A DNA stretch of 13,307 bases from Chloroflexi bacterium RBG_13_53_26 (GTDB lineage: Bacteria > Chloroflexota > Dehalococcoidia > UBA2247 > RBG-13-53-26): positions 1-13,307 of the forward strand of contig MGMW01000066.1 in NCBI GenBank assembly GCA_001795035.1, read 5' to 3'. The position numbers and the translations under genes are program-made. The notes beneath the pieces are model-generated. The model saw nothing but the letters and a program-made list of their open reading frames with translations. It had not been told where the DNA came from and did no database searches. The first letter of the stretch is position 1; each line of letters begins with the position of its first letter. Below are positions 1-6,757 of this stretch, piece after piece.

Positions 1-1913
1 TGTTCCCCGCAGCCGGCAATGAAGACCCCTTCAGCCCCCGCCTCGAAGGCACGCAACATGTGATCGGCTTCAACCTTGGCCGTGCAAAGTACTGGTACAA
101 TCCAAATACCGCCTTTGGCTCCCCTCCAGAGTCCTGCCAAGGTTCCAGTGCCGAAGAGTCCATACTGGCAGCAGAATCCGATGATGAGAGGTTTGGCGTT
201 TGATTGTGTTGCAGTCTGCAGGATGTGGTCCAGTTCCGCATCTATATGTCGTCGATCATGCGGCTTGCGTAGGACTATGACCCTGGCCGGACACTCGACA
301 ACGCAGACCCCGCAGGCCTGACACTGATCGGCCGGTATTTGAATGGAGCCGCCGGCATCAAGGTGGGGCACGTGGTAGGGGCAGACCCTGAGACAGGTGA
401 GACAGGTAGCGCACCTATCCTGTGAGAGGATCTCGGCCCCCATGCCACAGCGAAGGCACCTTCTGGCCTCGTTGATGGCAGCTTCCCAATCGTAGACCAG
501 ATCGATTGGGGTGAAGTCCCTCGTTCTGGCCTCCGGTGCTGCGGTCAGCCATTCAAATCGCCCCACCTTCCTTATGGCTTCTATTGTCTCAGGGCGCAGA
601 TCGCCTGACAGGCTATCTGTGATCTCCTTCTCGGGCAGTGGGTATCGGTGCTGGAGATAATCATTAATGCGTGAAGCCGCTCTTCTGCCTGCTGCCAGGG
701 CTTCGGTCACGGTAGCCGGTCCAGTGACGGCGTCTCCCCCGGCGAAGACGCCGACTCTGTTGGTGATGAGAGTGATCGGGTCAACCTGTATAGTGCTGCC
801 TTTGCCCAGCCGGACGCCGAAGCTACCAGGGGACTGTGGAGCCTGGCCAATGGCAATGATCAAGGCGTCGAGTTGTTCATCAAACTCGCTGCCCTGGATG
901 GGCACAGGTTGTCGCCTTCCTTTGGCATCTGGTTCTCCCAGTTCCATCCTGACACAGGTCACGATCAAGCGCCCATTCCTTCTCCTGATTCTGGTAGGAG
1001 CTGCCAGGAATACGATCTCTATGCCTTCCTCGTTGGCTTGCTTTACCTCTTCTTCGTTGGCCGGCATTTCAGCTCGACTGCGTCGATAGAGAACCTTCAC
1101 CTGCTCCACTCCTAATCGAACAGCGGTACGTGCTGCGTCAATAGCTACGTTCCCCCCTCCCACCACAGCGACCTTCTCCCCCAAGGACGGCTTAAGCCCG
1201 AGGTTGACTTCACGGAGGAAGGTGGCCCCATCTATGACTCCGGGGCTGTCTTCTCCCTCTATTCCCATCTTCAATCCTTGATGAGCGCCGATGGTTAAAA
1301 AGACGGCTTTGTAGCCCATTTCCAGTAGCAGATCGATGGAGACTACCCTGGCATTTGTCCTGATTTCGACTCCCATGTTGGTCAATCTGTGAATCTCAGT
1401 GTCGAGTACCTCTCGAGGAAGACGGTACTGGGGGATACCCACTCGGAGCATGCCGCCCAGCTCAGAATGAGCCTCAAAGATGGTGACTGGATAGCCGAGC
1501 TTTCTCAGATAGTAGGCACAAGCCAATCCTGCTGGCCCGGAACCAACCACGGCCACTTTCTGATCATGGGTGGTATCGGCTTCGGGTCTGATCATTCTGT
1601 CACCCCCGAATTCCACGGCAAACCTCTTGAGTGCTCTGATGGCGATTGATGTATCGACCTGACCACGTCTACAAGCATCCTCACAGGGATGGGTGCAGAC
1701 ATGGGCACAGATAGAAGGGAAGGGGTTTCCGTCTCTGATGACCTGCAGAGCCTCCATAATTCTTCCCTGGGCAGTGAGGTCAATATATTCCCTGATATCC
1801 ATGTGCAGGGGGCAGGCAACCTGACAAGGCGGCATTAAGCTATGGTCGGAAAGGGATTTCTTTGGTCTGGTTTCCAGCTTACTTTGAGTGCTTCCGATTG
1901 CGGGTGAATGCAT
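1..1913 (-). CDS. FAD/NAD(P) oxidoreductase with ferredoxin and MvhD/FlpD-type domains (partial, 3' end outside window)
   Basis: About 637 residues are visible before the left edge, with no stop. Residues 27-102 form the Cys-rich GltD/NfnB-type N-terminal domain (C30, C34, then C69, C73, C77, C81). An FAD fold follows (VVGSGPAGL, about 123-130), then an NAD(P) fold (VAVVGGGNVAIDAA, about 248-261) and a second FAD motif (GVFAGGDAVTGPATV). Around residues 485-550 are Cys motifs for two [4Fe-4S] clusters (CATCLTCLRVCP and CQACGVCVVECP). The last ~60 residues resemble the MvhD/FlpD hydrogenase iron-sulfur subunit domain (FCCQYG ... VLCTAKVEADHMLRAFEAGA ... GCGE). Inferred role: cytoplasmic electron transfer between NAD(P)H, ferredoxin and an Hdr-like partner. 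The ATG at 1913 is preferred because AGAGGGGG lies just upstream; an ATG at 1835 is an alternative. The domain calls are strong, the physiological partner unknown. Confidence 0.88.
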   Translation of the reverse strand, partial: MHSPAIGSTQSKLETRPKKSLSDHSLMPPCQVACPLHMDIREYIDLTAQGRIMEALQVIRDGNPFPSICAHVCTHPCEDACRRGQVDTSIAIRALKRFAVEFGGDRMIRPEADTTHDQKVAVVGSGPAGLACAYYLRKLGYPVTIFEAHSELGGMLRVGIPQYRLPREVLDTEIHRLTNMGVEIRTNARVVSIDLLLEMGYKAVFLTIGAHQGLKMGIEGEDSPGVIDGATFLREVNLGLKPSLGEKVAVVGGGNVAIDAARTAVRLGVEQVKVLYRRSRAEMPANEEEVKQANEEGIEIVFLAAPTRIRRRNGRLIVTCVRMELGEPDAKGRRQPVPIQGSEFDEQLDALIIAIGQAPQSPGSFGVRLGKGSTIQVDPITLITNRVGVFAGGDAVTGPATVTEALAAGRRAASRINDYLQHRYPLPEKEITDSLSGDLRPETIEAIRKVGRFEWLTAAPEARTRDFTPIDLVYDWEAAINEARRCLRCGMGAEILSQDRCATCLTCLRVCPYHVPHLDAGGSIQIPADQCQACGVCVVECPARVIVLRKPHDRRHIDAELDHILQTATQSNAKPLIIGFCCQYGLFGTGTLAGLWRGAKGGIWIVPVLCTAKVEADHMLRAFEAGAEGVFIAGCGE

Positions 1914-1965
1914 GAGACCCCCTCTACTCTGAAAGGTGAAGTGCAGAAACGAGAATCTATCGTCT

Positions 1966-1993
1966 ATGATAACTTCTTCCCACGGTGAATCAA
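1966..1993 (-). promoter_or_regulatory. Candidate promoter of the oxidoreductase gene
   Basis: On the minus strand TTGATT (1993-1988) and TATCAT (1971-1966) are separated by 16 bases. These match four and five of six positions of the sigma-70 consensus. The start codon at 1913 is about 50 bases downstream. The oxidoreductase could therefore be transcribed separately from the kinase/regulator pair upstream. Confidence 0.4.
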
Positions 1994-2127
1994 TGGAGGA
2001 TGTCCCGATATGTGTAGGACGTTTTGTTTGGAGTCTCTACCTAGGGAAGTTCCTGATTATGAATGAGGGAAATCCTGGGATAGGGGGCCTTATACAGGGG
2101 AGTGGGGAGGAAGGCGCTGGCATCTCA

Positions 2128-2793
2128 TTACAGTGCGATGATGCCCTTCCGTATGGCAAATCGGACGAGATCCATTTTGTTGTGGATGCTCAGCTTGCTC
2201 ATCAGGCTGGTCTTGTACCATTCCACTGTCTTTGGGCTCACAACGAGCATCTCTGCAATTTCCCGGGCTGTGCGCCCTTCAACAACCAACTTCAGCACTT
2301 CTCTCTCTCGATTGGTCAGTTGATCGTAGACATCCTTCTCACCATCTCCGGGCGTCCTCTGCTGGCATTCCTCGACAAGCGCCGCAGCGGCCGATGGGGA
2401 CAGATATGACTCACCCGCATAGACAGCCTGAATAGCCTGCGCGAGCTCTGAAAATGCTGCCATCTTGGTGATGAATCCGCGGGCTCCAGCGCTGATTACT
2501 GGAACGATATACTCAGAGTCATCATATTGAGTCAGGGCCAGCACTTTCGTTCGGGGGAAGTCCTTGCGTATCCGGCGTGTTGCCTCTATCCCCCCCATTA
2601 TGGGCATAGCCAGGTCCATGAGCACTACATCGGGCTCAAGTTCATTGACCTTCTCCAGAGCCTCCCTGCCGTTGGCTGCTTCGCCAACCACTTCTATATC
2701 CGAGGCCAGTGCTAGGAGGGCGCGAACACCATCGCGCACCAGCGTATGATCATCAACTATCAGTACCTTTATCTTCTTCTTCACCGACTGCAT
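2128..2793 (-). CDS. NarL/FixJ (LuxR-type) response regulator of the first two-component system
   Basis: A complete 221-residue response regulator of normal family length. The receiver domain covers about residues 8-125: acidic pair D14/D15, phospho-acceptor D60 (VLMDLAMP), T88 (LALTQYD) and K110 (FITK). A GerE/LuxR helix-turn-helix spans about 158-215 (LTNREREVLKLVVEGRTARE ... SPKTVEWYKTSLMSKL). It is expected to be phosphorylated by the kinase encoded just upstream and to bind DNA as a dimer. Its 5' end overlaps the kinase gene by 41 bases, which implies translational coupling. The annotated ATG has AAAGG directly against it, which is poor spacing. A GTG three codons in (2784) sits eight bases after AAAGGA and starts at VKKKIKVLIVDDH, so it may be the true start. 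Targets are not visible; the adjacent oxidoreductase is a natural candidate. Confidence 0.93.
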   Translation of the reverse strand: MQSVKKKIKVLIVDDHTLVRDGVRALLALASDIEVVGEAANGREALEKVNELEPDVVLMDLAMPIMGGIEATRRIRKDFPRTKVLALTQYDDSEYIVPVISAGARGFITKMAAFSELAQAIQAVYAGESYLSPSAAAALVEECQQRTPGDGEKDVYDQLTNREREVLKLVVEGRTAREIAEMLVVSPKTVEWYKTSLMSKLSIHNKMDLVRFAIRKGIIAL

Positions 2794-4405
2794 CCTTTGT
2801 CAGGGGCACCTTTACAAACACTTTGGTTCCATGTCCCGGCCCGGAATCGATGTGACAGGCGCCACCGACCAGCTTCACCCTCTCCTTCATAGTGAACAGG
2901 CCGGCACCACGGCCGCTGGGGTCAACCCCTGTTACCTTCTTGACATCAAAACCCTTCCCGTCATCCTCGACTTGCAGGACACATTCCTTATCGTTGCACT
3001 CCAGTCTAATAGAAGCCTTCTTGCCCTCTGAATGCTTCAATATGTTACCTACTGCTCCCTGGGCGACGCGGAAAAGGGTTACTTCAACTTCAGGCTGGAG
3101 GCGCTCCTCTGTGCCTACGAATTCTGTGGCTACGGTGATCCCGTGAGGTTCGAGGGTATCTTTGGCGTAGCGGCGAATAGCGGCAGCCATGCCGAGTTCG
3201 TCTAATAACGTTGGGCGCAGTTCCTTCATCAGTTTGACCACCTCGCTGCCAGCATGAAGTGCATGGGAGTGCGCTCGCCTTAACTTCTCTATGAACTGAG
3301 AATCTTCGATACCTTGTGCCTCTGCCATTCCTATGATCGCTTGTAAACTGAGGGCCAGGCTGGTGAGCAACTGGCTGGTTTCGTCGTGGAGTTCCCGGGC
3401 AATCCTTTTTCGTTCCTCTTCTTGAGCGCTCAGAGCACGGCGGAGAAGGTTCTGGTATCTTTCACTGGCCCCTGCCAGATGTTCATAGAGCTTGGCTTGC
3501 TCGATAGCGATCCCTATCTGGTGGCCAATTGAGCTCAGCAAATATAAGTCGCCCTCCGAGAACTGACTTGGCATACGGCTGGCGATGTTCATTACACCAA
3601 TGACTCCGCCCGTCGTCTTCACAGGGACACTGGCGAAGCTCCTGAGCCCCTCCATCCTCACCAGATCAGCGTGGTGGACACGAGGGTCTTTGGAAACATC
3701 CTGCAACAGGATAGGCTGACCAGTCTGGACAACTGTCCCTGCTATACCTTCTCCTGGGTGCAACCGCATCTTCTCGGCATATTTTGCAGATAGGCCACGC
3801 TGCATGCGGTAGCAAAGTGTTCCATTTTCTTCGTCCAAGAGCAGGATACCTCCAATAGTGCCATTGACCGTTTCCAGTGCAATATCCAAGGAAATCCTCA
3901 AGACTGCATCCAGATTCCCCCGTTCGAGCACTGCACTTGAGATGTGACTTAGGGCCAGAAGTTGGTGACGTCGCCTGAGAATCTGGGTCTCCAACTCCCT
4001 CTCTGCGGTGACGTTGCTGGTGAGCTCTGCCACTGCTTTGATGCTTCCAGCGCCATCGCGGAGGGGATGCATAGAGATTTGGAGGTACTTGTTGACTCCG
4101 TCGATGGGTGGGGGATGAACGACCGTGGTTGTCTTACCACTATCCAGCGCCTCTTTCAGCCGGCAATCCCAGAGAGGGACACTGCACGGCGCGTCTCTGT
4201 CATGCAGTACCTCATAGCAGAGCTTGCCGATAGGCGATTCACTCTTCTGGAATCTGCTTTGTGCTGCTGCATTGGCAAGCCTGATCCTGTAGTCGCCATC
4301 TATTATGACCAGTTCATCTTTGATGCAGTCTATCAGGTCCTGAATGGCAATATCAGGATAGTGATTCCCGATGGTTTGTTGTGCTGGTGTACTCTTTCCG
4401 TTCAT
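2753..4405 (-). CDS. Soluble PAS-GAF sensor histidine kinase (NarX/HisKA_3 type)
   Basis: A complete 550-residue kinase with no transmembrane segment or signal peptide, so it probably senses a cytoplasmic signal. An N-terminal PAS-like domain (about 21-135) contains three Cys and a His (C63, H68, C74, C81). A GAF domain (about 150-308) follows, with LHPGEGIAGTVVQTGQPI and GVIGVMNIASR. Then comes the HisKA_3 dimerisation/phosphoacceptor region (about 325-405) with RELHDETSQ, in which H340 is the predicted phosphorylation site. The HATPase domain (about 435-535) has an N box (FRVAQGAVGNILKHSEG), a G box (DDGKGFD) and GAGLFTMKER. The start ATG has AAGGA about 12 bases upstream, longer than ideal. 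It is cotranscribed with the overlapping response regulator. The signal is unknown; the GAF fold and the PAS Cys set are compatible with a redox, gas or small-molecule cue. Confidence 0.93.
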   Translation of the reverse strand: MNGKSTPAQQTIGNHYPDIAIQDLIDCIKDELVIIDGDYRIRLANAAAQSRFQKSESPIGKLCYEVLHDRDAPCSVPLWDCRLKEALDSGKTTTVVHPPPIDGVNKYLQISMHPLRDGAGSIKAVAELTSNVTAERELETQILRRRHQLLALSHISSAVLERGNLDAVLRISLDIALETVNGTIGGILLLDEENGTLCYRMQRGLSAKYAEKMRLHPGEGIAGTVVQTGQPILLQDVSKDPRVHHADLVRMEGLRSFASVPVKTTGGVIGVMNIASRMPSQFSEGDLYLLSSIGHQIGIAIEQAKLYEHLAGASERYQNLLRRALSAQEEERKRIARELHDETSQLLTSLALSLQAIIGMAEAQGIEDSQFIEKLRRAHSHALHAGSEVVKLMKELRPTLLDELGMAAAIRRYAKDTLEPHGITVATEFVGTEERLQPEVEVTLFRVAQGAVGNILKHSEGKKASIRLECNDKECVLQVEDDGKGFDVKKVTGVDPSGRGAGLFTMKERVKLVGGACHIDSGPGHGTKVFVKVPLTKDAVGEEEDKGTDS

Positions 4406-4430
4406 TTTTTGCGTTGGTCCTTATGGGTAT

Positions 4431-4459
4431 GGAATACAATAATGAACAACTGTTGTCAA
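4431..4459 (-). promoter_or_regulatory. Candidate promoter and palindrome upstream of the first kinase
   Basis: On the minus strand a perfect -35 (TTGACA, 4459-4454) is followed after 17 bases by a weak -10 (TATTCC, 4436-4431). The spacer begins inside an 11-base palindrome ACAAC-T-GTTGT (4446-4456), a plausible operator. A NarL-like heptamer TACCCAT (4429-4423, minus) lies just downstream. The -35 and palindrome are clear; their function is inferred. Confidence 0.4.
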
Positions 4460-4529
4460 GCGCATAGGCTGATTTCTTATGATCCAGATATCAGAGGCGA
4501 TATGGCCCACATTGTCATACTACTGATTA

Positions 4530-4558
4530 TTGAATACTCTGGTCCGTTTCCCTAGAAT
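4530..4558 (+). promoter_or_regulatory. Candidate promoter of the GGQ release-factor-like gene
   Basis: TTGAAT (4530-4535) and TAGAAT (4553-4558) are separated by 17 bases, matching four and five of six sigma-70 positions. The chosen start codon at 4644 is about 85 bases downstream. This supports transcription beginning after the ATG at 4530, so that upstream ATG is unlikely to be the start. Confidence 0.4.
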
Positions 4559-4643
4559 TGGGTCAAGGAGTCTGTGGCAGATATCTGGAGGCTGTGCTGG
4601 ATTGCGGGGTATTGCTCGTGGCTTAGGCCACAGGGATAAGTCT

Positions 4644-5042
4644 ATGGGAACAAGCGGTGATGTTGGGACTGACAAGGATACTCATCGAGAATACTCTGCT
4701 ATTGATCTGGAGACGCTGCGGAGAGAGGTAGTTGTGGAGACTTACCGAGCTCCTGGACCAGGCGGGCAGAGAAAGAACAGGAAGGAAACGGCTATACGCT
4801 TGACGCATATCCCTACTGGTCTCACCGTTGTTGCCTCGGAGCGCCGTTCACAAGCAATGAATCGAGAGATTGCTTTCGAGAGGCTTCTAAAGAGGTTGAC
4901 TGAGCTCAATCGTCCCAGGAAGCGACGGATTCGGACAAAACCACCGGTGGGGGCTGTCAGGGCGCAGCGGGAAGAGAAGGGAAGGCAATCTCAAACAAAG
5001 AAGCTGCGCAATAGGATAGATGTCTCAGCCGAACTGGATTGA
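4644..5042 (+). CDS. Short GGQ peptide-chain-release-factor-like protein (ArfB/MTRFR-type, probable ribosome rescue)
   Basis: A 132-residue protein holding only the catalytic release-factor domain: GPGGQ at 38-42, then HIPTGL (55-60), SERRSQ (65-70) and NREIA (73-77). A basic tail (about 89-127, e.g. RPRKRRIRTKPP and QTKKLRNR) follows. Codon-recognition domains of RF1/RF2 are absent. In ArfB and mitochondrial C12orf65-type proteins this layout hydrolyses peptidyl-tRNA on stalled ribosomes, the basic tail entering the empty mRNA channel. The residues after GGQ read R-K-N-R-K rather than the usual H/A-x-N-K, though the Asn is kept. The ATG at 4644 was chosen because AGGGATA lies 6-12 bases upstream; an in-frame ATG at 4530 would add 38 residues unlike the family. 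The family call is firm; rescue activity is inferred. Confidence 0.85.
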   Translation: MGTSGDVGTDKDTHREYSAIDLETLRREVVVETYRAPGPGGQRKNRKETAIRLTHIPTGLTVVASERRSQAMNREIAFERLLKRLTELNRPRKRRIRTKPPVGAVRAQREEKGRQSQTKKLRNRIDVSAELD

Positions 5043-5077
5043 TTAGCAGAGCCGGGATTGGTGTTCGAGAATCACTG

Positions 5078-5099
5078 TCTGGAAAGAGGATATTCCAGA
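5078..5099. terminator. Hairpin between convergent genes
   Basis: TCTGGAA (5078-5084) and TTCCAGA (5093-5099) form a perfect 7-bp stem with an 8-base loop, between the stop of the GGQ gene and the stop of the convergent YkgJ-type gene. There is no T tract on either strand, so it may be a weak bidirectional terminator or only a transcript-stabilising hairpin. Confidence 0.45.
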
Positions 5100-5102
5100 G
5101 CC

Positions 5103-5651
5103 TCACACGGTGGCCTTTCTGTCGGCCCGATAATTGCGGTAATTCTCAGTTTCTCTGTGTATCGTTTGTGTGGCTTGGTCAGCGGAAAGCTTACCTTCGC
5201 GAACTGCGTTCACACAGGAGCCAACGGCAGCAACAAACTCGGGACAGGCCTCCTTGAGGGGTGGGCTATCCAACGATCTTAAGTTCAAACTGTCCGAGAA
5301 ATCTACGGCCCTGAAGCAGCCAACGAAAACATCTCTCAGTTCAATAATGAGAGAACGGTATAGGGCATCGAACCGGTGGCAGAAATGCAATCGGCAGGCT
5401 ATTGGTCTATAGGCGTAGATTGGGCATCCACCAAATTGAGCAGCGTATAGCTCGCAGCCGATGTCTCTGCAGCACACACCTCCACAATCGGAGCATATCC
5501 GGTTCTCTTTGCTGGAATGCTCCATTTCTGTCAGGGCCGTGGTTACCTCTTCTCCGAAGAGGTCGCCTATCTCTTTGTAGGTGACCAGAACAATCTGGGG
5601 GAACTGGTCAACCCTGTCCAGAAATCTGTTGATGGCCTTGCCTTTATCCAT
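5103..5651 (-). CDS. YkgJ-family cysteine-cluster protein (putative metal-binding)
   Basis: A 182-residue soluble protein with the YkgJ/UPF0153 signature: CSDCGGVCC (53-61), C66, C76, and YRPIACRLHFC (81-91). The family is predicted to bind zinc or an Fe-S cluster through these cysteines; its biochemical role is not settled. C112, C136 and C146 are additional. N- and C-terminal helical stretches flank the Cys core. The ATG at 5651 has AGGA ten bases upstream. It is transcribed away from the MarR gene (220 bases between start codons) and converges with the GGQ gene, so it is likely monocistronic. Its closeness to a MarR operator region makes shared regulation possible, but no clear minus-strand promoter was found. 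Confidence 0.82.
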   Translation of the reverse strand: MDKGKAINRFLDRVDQFPQIVLVTYKEIGDLFGEEVTTALTEMEHSSKENRICSDCGGVCCRDIGCELYAAQFGGCPIYAYRPIACRLHFCHRFDALYRSLIIELRDVFVGCFRAVDFSDSLNLRSLDSPPLKEACPEFVAAVGSCVNAVREGKLSADQATQTIHRETENYRNYRADRKATV

Positions 5652-5763
5652 TACCCGGGTTTCCTATTGTGGGTCGTCCTATTTATTGGCAGTTGCGGCT
5701 GTAGCCCTGTTGCAACATAGCATATTCGGAGTGCCAGAGTTATACCAGTTGCACAGCAAGATA

Positions 5764-5792
5764 TTGACAAGACTTACAAAATTGTCTAAATT
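5764..5792 (+). promoter_or_regulatory. Candidate sigma-70 promoter of the MarR gene
   Basis: A perfect -35 TTGACA (5764-5769) is followed after exactly 17 bases by TAAATT (5787-5792), four of six matches to the -10 consensus. The MarR start codon is 80 bases downstream. The -10 lies inside the palindrome listed separately. Confidence 0.6.
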
Positions 5793-5799
5793 AGTCAAT
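5781..5799. promoter_or_regulatory. 19-bp palindrome over the -10: probable MarR operator
   Basis: ATTGTCTAAATTAGTCAAT (5781-5799) is palindromic in eight of nine base pairs around a central A. A further half-site, TATTGAC (5762-5768), overlaps the -35 and is the exact inverse of GTCAATA (5794-5800). MarR dimers typically bind such 15-20 bp palindromes across the promoter, so binding here would block transcription of the downstream MarR gene and possibly of the divergent YkgJ-type gene. Confidence 0.6.
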
Positions 5800-5871
5800 A
5801 GTTAGTTTCACTCAAATGTATTGGCCAGACAGTATGTTATGCGCAACACGAAACTGACTAAGGAGCTTTGG

Positions 5872-6354
5872 ATGAAGGAAACTGAGACAGGAATGGATGA
5901 GCTTATCGAGAGTACTCTACTGCTGACAGAGAAGGCATTCCGCGAACTCTTCCCTATTCTGCCAAAAGAGTGGCTCAACCTGGATCTGACTACACCTCAG
6001 TTGAAGGTGGTGCTGCTGATCTATTTGAGTGGCCCGACTCGGATGAGTGTTATCGCTTCTGCGCTGGATGTTAGTCTGGCCACGGCAACGGGAGTGGTGG
6101 ATCGTCTGGTGAAAACGGACATGGTAGCACGGGGAAGCGATCCAAACGATCGGCGCGTGGTCCTCTGTCGGCTGTCGGACAAGGGAGAGAAGCAGATTGC
6201 AGGCTTGTGGCAGAAGGCCGGCGACCGCGTAGTGATGATGTTCAAGGCACTGGATCGTCGAAAACTGCAATTGGTGAAGGATGCATTGGAGGTGTTGCTG
6301 GAGGCTGGAGAGGTAACTAAGGGACAGCTCCAGATCAGCAATAATTCCAAGTAG
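5872..6354 (+). CDS. MarR-family transcriptional regulator
   Basis: A 160-residue protein of usual MarR length. The winged helix-turn-helix covers about residues 41-105: LTTPQLKVVLLIYLSGPTRM, recognition helix SLATATGVVDRLVKTDMV, and the typical wing DPNDRRVVLCRLSDKG (90-105). Flanking N- and C-terminal helices would form the dimer interface. The ATG at 5872 was chosen because AAGGAG ends six bases before it, an excellent ribosome binding site. Upstream in-frame starts (TTG 5821, ATG 5839) lack one and would place the operator region closer to the coding sequence. The gene stands alone and is followed by a terminator-like hairpin about 160 bases on. It probably represses itself through the palindrome at 5781-5799. 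The ligand is unknown. Confidence 0.92.
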   Translation: MKETETGMDELIESTLLLTEKAFRELFPILPKEWLNLDLTTPQLKVVLLIYLSGPTRMSVIASALDVSLATATGVVDRLVKTDMVARGSDPNDRRVVLCRLSDKGEKQIAGLWQKAGDRVVMMFKALDRRKLQLVKDALEVLLEAGEVTKGQLQISNNSK

Positions 6355-6753
6355 GCGGAGTAGCCGGAACAGTAGAGGGCAGGATGTCCTGTTGGGTAGG
6401 GGTGAGTTGAAGCGGATGTTGGGAGTGTAGAGCAGAAGGCAATCCTCAGACCTTCACCCGTGTACTCAAGAATGGCTTCGAGAGAGGGTTTACTCCCTTT
6501 TCTGAGGCAGTGGGGAGACTGGTTCTCCCTCCTGTTTTTTGGAGAGGAATAGCGGTGTGCCGTTATGGCTTCCTCAGGTTCATTTTCTTGTAGGTGTCAC
6601 CCTTTCCAGCGTGCCCCTGAGCGCCTCTTGGTGTAAAATCATGACAGGATAGCCCGTATGCTGGGAAAATCCTGAACTGACAAAGAGAGACTGTGCTGAG
6701 GGAATCCTGAAGCGGAAGACGGAGATTATGTTGAATCATACTGAGGTGGAGCT
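6355..6753. other. 399-base gap between MarR and the second kinase
   Basis: No protein gene of normal size fits here on either strand. The gap holds the terminator at 6513-6540, a hairpin CAGGAT...ATCCTG (6645-6650 with 6669-6674, inner CCC/GGG) and a nine-codon reading frame at 6728-6757. The sequence AATCCTGAA occurs twice (6668-6676 and 6703-6711), so the CAGGAT arm could pair with either copy. No convincing -35/-10 pair was found for the second kinase, although TAAAAT at 6634-6639 could serve as a -10. Confidence 0.5.
6513..6540 (+). terminator. Rho-independent terminator after the MarR gene
   Basis: GGGAGA (6513-6518), loop CTGGT, TCTCCC (6524-6529), then TCCTG and six T (6535-6540). 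The stem is short, but stem plus T tract in this position fits an intrinsic terminator for the MarR transcript. Confidence 0.55.
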
Positions 6754-6757
6754 ATGA
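6728..6757 (+). CDS. Possible nine-codon leader peptide coupled to the second kinase
   Basis: ATG at 6728 opens MLNHTEVEL and stops at TGA 6755-6757, which overlaps the kinase ATG (6754) as ATGA. The frame contains the kinase's own Shine-Dalgarno GAGGTGGAG. GGAG precedes the ATG by only three bases, a poor distance. ATGA junctions commonly couple translation, but a frame this short can arise by chance. Confidence 0.25.
   Translation: MLNHTEVEL

Noticed and set aside
1936..2409. 157-codon plus-strand frame over the first regulator and its downstream gap
   Set aside because: It is antisense to the helix-turn-helix of a clear NarL-type regulator and has no recognisable motif or ribosome binding site.
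3962..4555. 197-codon open frame on the plus strand
   Set aside because: It is antisense to the PAS region of the first kinase, has no family-like motifs, and the kinase domains on the other strand are unambiguous.
4530..4643. N-terminal extension of the GGQ protein from the ATG at 4530
   Set aside because: It overlaps the candidate promoter, lacks a ribosome binding site and does not resemble the family; the ATG at 4644 has a good one.
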